The translations under genes were made by a program, and so were the position numbers. A DNA stretch of 7,993 nt, taken from positions 1-7,993 of the forward strand of contig JACDBJ010000423.1 of assembly GCA_013695005.1 (NCBI GenBank), given 5' to 3'. The DNA comes from Pseudonocardiales bacterium (GTDB lineage: Bacteria > Actinomycetota > Actinomycetes > Mycobacteriales > Pseudonocardiaceae). A model generated the notes under the pieces. That model ran no database searches, was not told the origin of the DNA, and saw only the letters and a program-made list of their open reading frames with translations. Positions 6,471-7,993 of this stretch are shown here, piece after piece; the first letter of the stretch is position 1, and each line of letters starts with the position of its first letter.

Positions 6471-7381
6471 CCGGGCTCCACTGGCGTCACCGACCCGTCC
6501 GGTGCGCGATGGCGGGTGTGCTGGAGAAGGTCGGCGGTGAAGATCGCCAGCGCGAGCCAGACCAGCCCGAAGCCGATCCAGCGGGCGGGCGGCATCGGTT
6601 CGTGCAACACGAGGACGCCCCACAAGAACTGCAGCGTCGGCGTCAGGTACAGCAGCAGGCCGATCGTGGACAGCGGGATGCGCCGCGCCGCAGCACCGAA
6701 GAGCAGCAGCGGCACGGCCGTGACGGGTCCTGCGGCCAGCAGGAGCAGGACGTGCCCGGCTCCGTAGTCGCCGAGCGTTCCGTTGCCGGCTGCTTCCAGC
6801 CACACCAGGTAGGCGATCGCCAGCGGGCCGAGGACGAGCGCCTCGGCCGTGAAGCTGGCGCTTGCGCTGAGGGAGATCTGCTTTCTGAGCAGCCCGTAGG
6901 TCCCGAACGAGCCGGCGAGGATCAGCCCGATCCACGGCAGCCGGCCGTTCTCGACCGTCAGTACGACGATGGCGGTGGTCGCGACGGCGAGGGCTACCCA
7001 CTGCGCGCGGCGCAGCTGCTCGTGCAGGACGGTGACGGCCAGTACCACGCTGATCAGCGGCGTGATGTAGTACGCGAGGGCGACCTCGACGACGTGGCGC
7101 AGCGAGACGGCGTAGATGAACGCGCCCCAGTTCAGCGCGATCAGTACCGCGGCGGCGGCGATCATCAGCAAGCCTCGGCGGGTGAGGGTGCGCAGCTCGG
7201 ACCAGTTGCCGAGCAGCGCGACGACGACGGCCATCAGCAAGAGCGTCCAGGCGATCCGGTGGGCGAGCACCCCCACCGGCGCCGCCGGGTCGAGCAGTGG
7301 CCAGAACGCCGGGAACAGTCCCCAGATGACGTAGCTCGCGACGCCGAGCCCGACACCGCGGGCGTCCAGCTTCGCTGCCAC
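6467..7381 (-). CDS. rarD: EamA-family transporter, RarD type
   Basis: The 304-residue protein is hydrophobic almost throughout, with about 10 membrane helices in two repeated EamA halves (roughly 8-142 and 150-287). Family landmarks are GLFPAFWPLL (21-30), HRIAW (41-45), NWGAFIYAV (84-92), YYITPL (104-109), YGLLRK (162-167) and LTPTLQFLWGVLVLHE (246-261). These match RarD, named for a chloramphenicol-sensitivity phenotype; its natural substrate is not firmly established and I assign none. Translation starts at a GTG (complement of 7379-7381). No strong Shine-Dalgarno precedes it, so the start is less sure than the frame. A 16-bp palindrome lies 17-32 bases upstream. The gene converges on the polyprenyl synthase, with stop codons overlapping (TAG on the complement of 6467-6469, TAA at 6468-6470), so it is not part of the nuo operon. 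Confidence 0.9.
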   Translation of the reverse strand: MAAKLDARGVGLGVASYVIWGLFPAFWPLLDPAAPVGVLAHRIAWTLLLMAVVVALLGNWSELRTLTRRGLLMIAAAAVLIALNWGAFIYAVSLRHVVEVALAYYITPLISVVLAVTVLHEQLRRAQWVALAVATTAIVVLTVENGRLPWIGLILAGSFGTYGLLRKQISLSASASFTAEALVLGPLAIAYLVWLEAAGNGTLGDYGAGHVLLLLAAGPVTAVPLLLFGAAARRIPLSTIGLLLYLTPTLQFLWGVLVLHEPMPPARWIGFGLVWLALAIFTADLLQHTRHRAPDGSVTPVEPG

Positions 7382-7397
7382 CAGCCGATGAACACCG

Positions 7398-7413
7398 TAG
7401 GCGGTACCGCCTA
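7398..7413. promoter_or_regulatory. 16-bp perfect palindrome upstream of rarD (operator candidate)
   Basis: TAGGCGGTACCGCCTA is identical on both strands. It sits 17-32 bases upstream of the rarD GTG, in the divergent rarD/membrane-protein intergenic region, where a dimeric repressor could block rarD transcription. Symmetry and position are seen; regulator binding is inferred. If rarD actually started further upstream, the site would fall within coding sequence. Confidence 0.45.
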
Positions 7414-7433
7414 GCGGTGATGCCGCTCACCGC
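7414..7433. repeat. 7-6-7 inverted repeat adjoining the palindrome
   Basis: GCGGTGA (7414-7420) and TCACCGC (7427-7433) are reverse complements around a 6-base spacer, beginning directly after the 16-bp palindrome. Both elements share the GCGGT/ACCGC half-site, so they could be tandem sites for one regulator or a hairpin in the rarD 5' leader. No T-tract follows on either strand, so a terminator is unlikely. Confidence 0.45.
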
Positions 7434-7552
7434 AGCCAGGTGGCCCGAATCGGTGAGCTGTTCAGGTTGCTGCTTTCGGGTGAGTGGGCCACCGTGGTAT
7501 CCACTTGCAACTGCAACAACCGCCAGGAACCACCGAAGCAGGCCACCCTGCA
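7434..7552. other. Remainder of divergent intergenic region, no gene seen
   Basis: Together with the palindromes just before it, this makes up most of the 184-bp gap between rarD and the downstream gene. It should hold the promoters for both, but I cannot place convincing -35/-10 pairs. It contains a distant inverted repeat, GGTGGCCC (7439-7446) and GGGCCACC (7486-7493), two GGTGAG copies (7452, 7479), and a 10-bp palindrome CCCTGCAGGG (7546-7555) that runs into the Shine-Dalgarno of the downstream gene. Confidence 0.4.
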
Positions 7553-7559
7553 GGGGAGG
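7553..7559 (+). promoter_or_regulatory. Strong ribosome-binding site for the gene at 7566
   Basis: GGGGAGG lies 6 bases before ATG 7566 and is one of the best Shine-Dalgarno matches in the window. It is a main reason to accept the downstream frame as a real gene. Confidence 0.75.
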
Positions 7560-7565
7560 CTCACG

Positions 7566-7993
7566 ATGAGGGACATACCGGTGTGGTTGCTGGTCCTCGT
7601 CGGGCTGGTCGGCATCCTCGTTTTATCGCTGCTGGTCTACGTGTTGGTACCCCGCAGGTCGGGCGCCGACGAGCCTGCCAAGCCGGACGGCACTCAAGCG
7701 ATGGCCAAGCCCGCCCCTCCCGCGAAGCCGACGCCCCCCGCTGGCGCACCGCCCCGACCGATTGAGCAGGCGGCTGCTGACCCAGCTCCGCCGGCGCATG
7801 GCTTGCCCGCTGACGCGCCGCAGTCTCAGGCTGAGGCCGACGACGCCCCGGGCAGGCATGCAGTCGCGGGGCCCGCGTCGATCGTTGAGTCGCCTGTGCC
7901 CGCCGTCGTGGAGGAGAGCCGCGGTCGGCATGCGTTGCGGGAGGAACCGGAGCAGCCGGCGACACCGGTGGCATCGCCGCCGATGGCCACGCC
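7566..7993 (+). CDS. Single-pass membrane protein with Pro/Ala-rich tail (3' end outside window)
   Basis: An ATG with a strong Shine-Dalgarno opens a frame that remains open for 142 codons to the window edge. The product begins MRDIPVW, then a hydrophobic helix at about 7-28, then PRRSG. From about residue 34 it is low-complexity, rich in Pro and Ala with scattered Lys and Glu (AKPAPPAKPTPPAG). Two GRHA motifs occur at 96-99 and 120-123. There are no Cys residues and no lipobox. The basic residues after the helix favour a cytoplasmic tail by the positive-inside rule, but the short N-terminus carries Arg2 as well, so topology is uncertain. I do not recognise the family. The visible part looks like an anchor plus disordered linker; a folded domain may follow downstream. 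It is transcribed divergently from rarD with 184 bp between them, and nothing ties it functionally to rarD. Confidence 0.75.
   Translation, partial: MRDIPVWLLVLVGLVGILVLSLLVYVLVPRRSGADEPAKPDGTQAMAKPAPPAKPTPPAGAPPRPIEQAAADPAPPAHGLPADAPQSQAEADDAPGRHAVAGPASIVESPVPAVVEESRGRHALREEPEQPATPVASPPMAT

Noticed and set aside
6461..6502. CACCGG...CCGGTG inverted repeat after the synthase as a terminator
   Set aside because: The 6-bp arms are 30 bases apart, lie mostly within the rarD coding sequence, and have no T-tract.
6387..7430. 347-codon - strand frame and 301-codon + strand frame over rarD
   Set aside because: Both are Arg- or Gln/Asp-rich shadow translations. The rarD frame has the membrane helices and the RarD motifs.
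7467..7500. TTGCTG and TGGTAT as a -35/-10 promoter for the gene at 7566
   Set aside because: The spacer is 22 bases, too long for a standard promoter, and the -10 match is poor.
7484..7765. 93-codon + strand frame overlapping the start of the terminal membrane protein
   Set aside because: It has no good Shine-Dalgarno and no recognisable composition. The frame from ATG 7566 has a strong Shine-Dalgarno and a membrane helix.

Overview
The window is a high-GC chromosomal segment in which GTG starts are common. Gene content and protein sequence point to an actinobacterium. NuoL, NuoM and NuoN resemble those of the Pseudonocardiales (Amycolatopsis/Saccharopolyspora/Pseudonocardia type), but that family placement comes from recalled resemblance, not from a search.

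Layout. Bases 1-5461 are the 3' end of a respiratory complex I (nuo) operon on the + strand: the last codons of nuoK, then complete nuoL, nuoM and nuoN, the three antiporter-like proton-pumping membrane subunits. A long-chain polyprenyl diphosphate synthase starts 4 bases after nuoN (5466-6470) and is probably co-transcribed. Its chain-length residues and location suggest that it makes the isoprenoid tail of menaquinone, the quinone that complex I reduces. A RarD-type EamA-family permease lies on the - strand (6467-7381), and its stop codon overlaps that of the synthase tail-to-tail. A 184-bp divergent intergenic region with clustered palindromes follows. The window ends inside a + strand gene (7566 onward, no stop reached) for a one-helix membrane protein with a long Pro/Ala-rich tail.

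Most of the window is conserved housekeeping sequence, and I see no new multi-gene system. The unexplained structure is between the genes: (1) two perfect tandem copies of a 42-bp, hairpin-forming unit in an unusually long nuoL-nuoM gap; (2) a 27-codon leader-like ORF with a good Shine-Dalgarno and an internal hairpin between nuoK and nuoL, ending just past the likely nuoL start; (3) the overlapping convergent stop codons of the synthase and rarD; (4) a 16-bp perfect palindrome abutting a 7-6-7 inverted repeat upstream of rarD; (5) the truncated membrane protein with a repeated GRHA motif.
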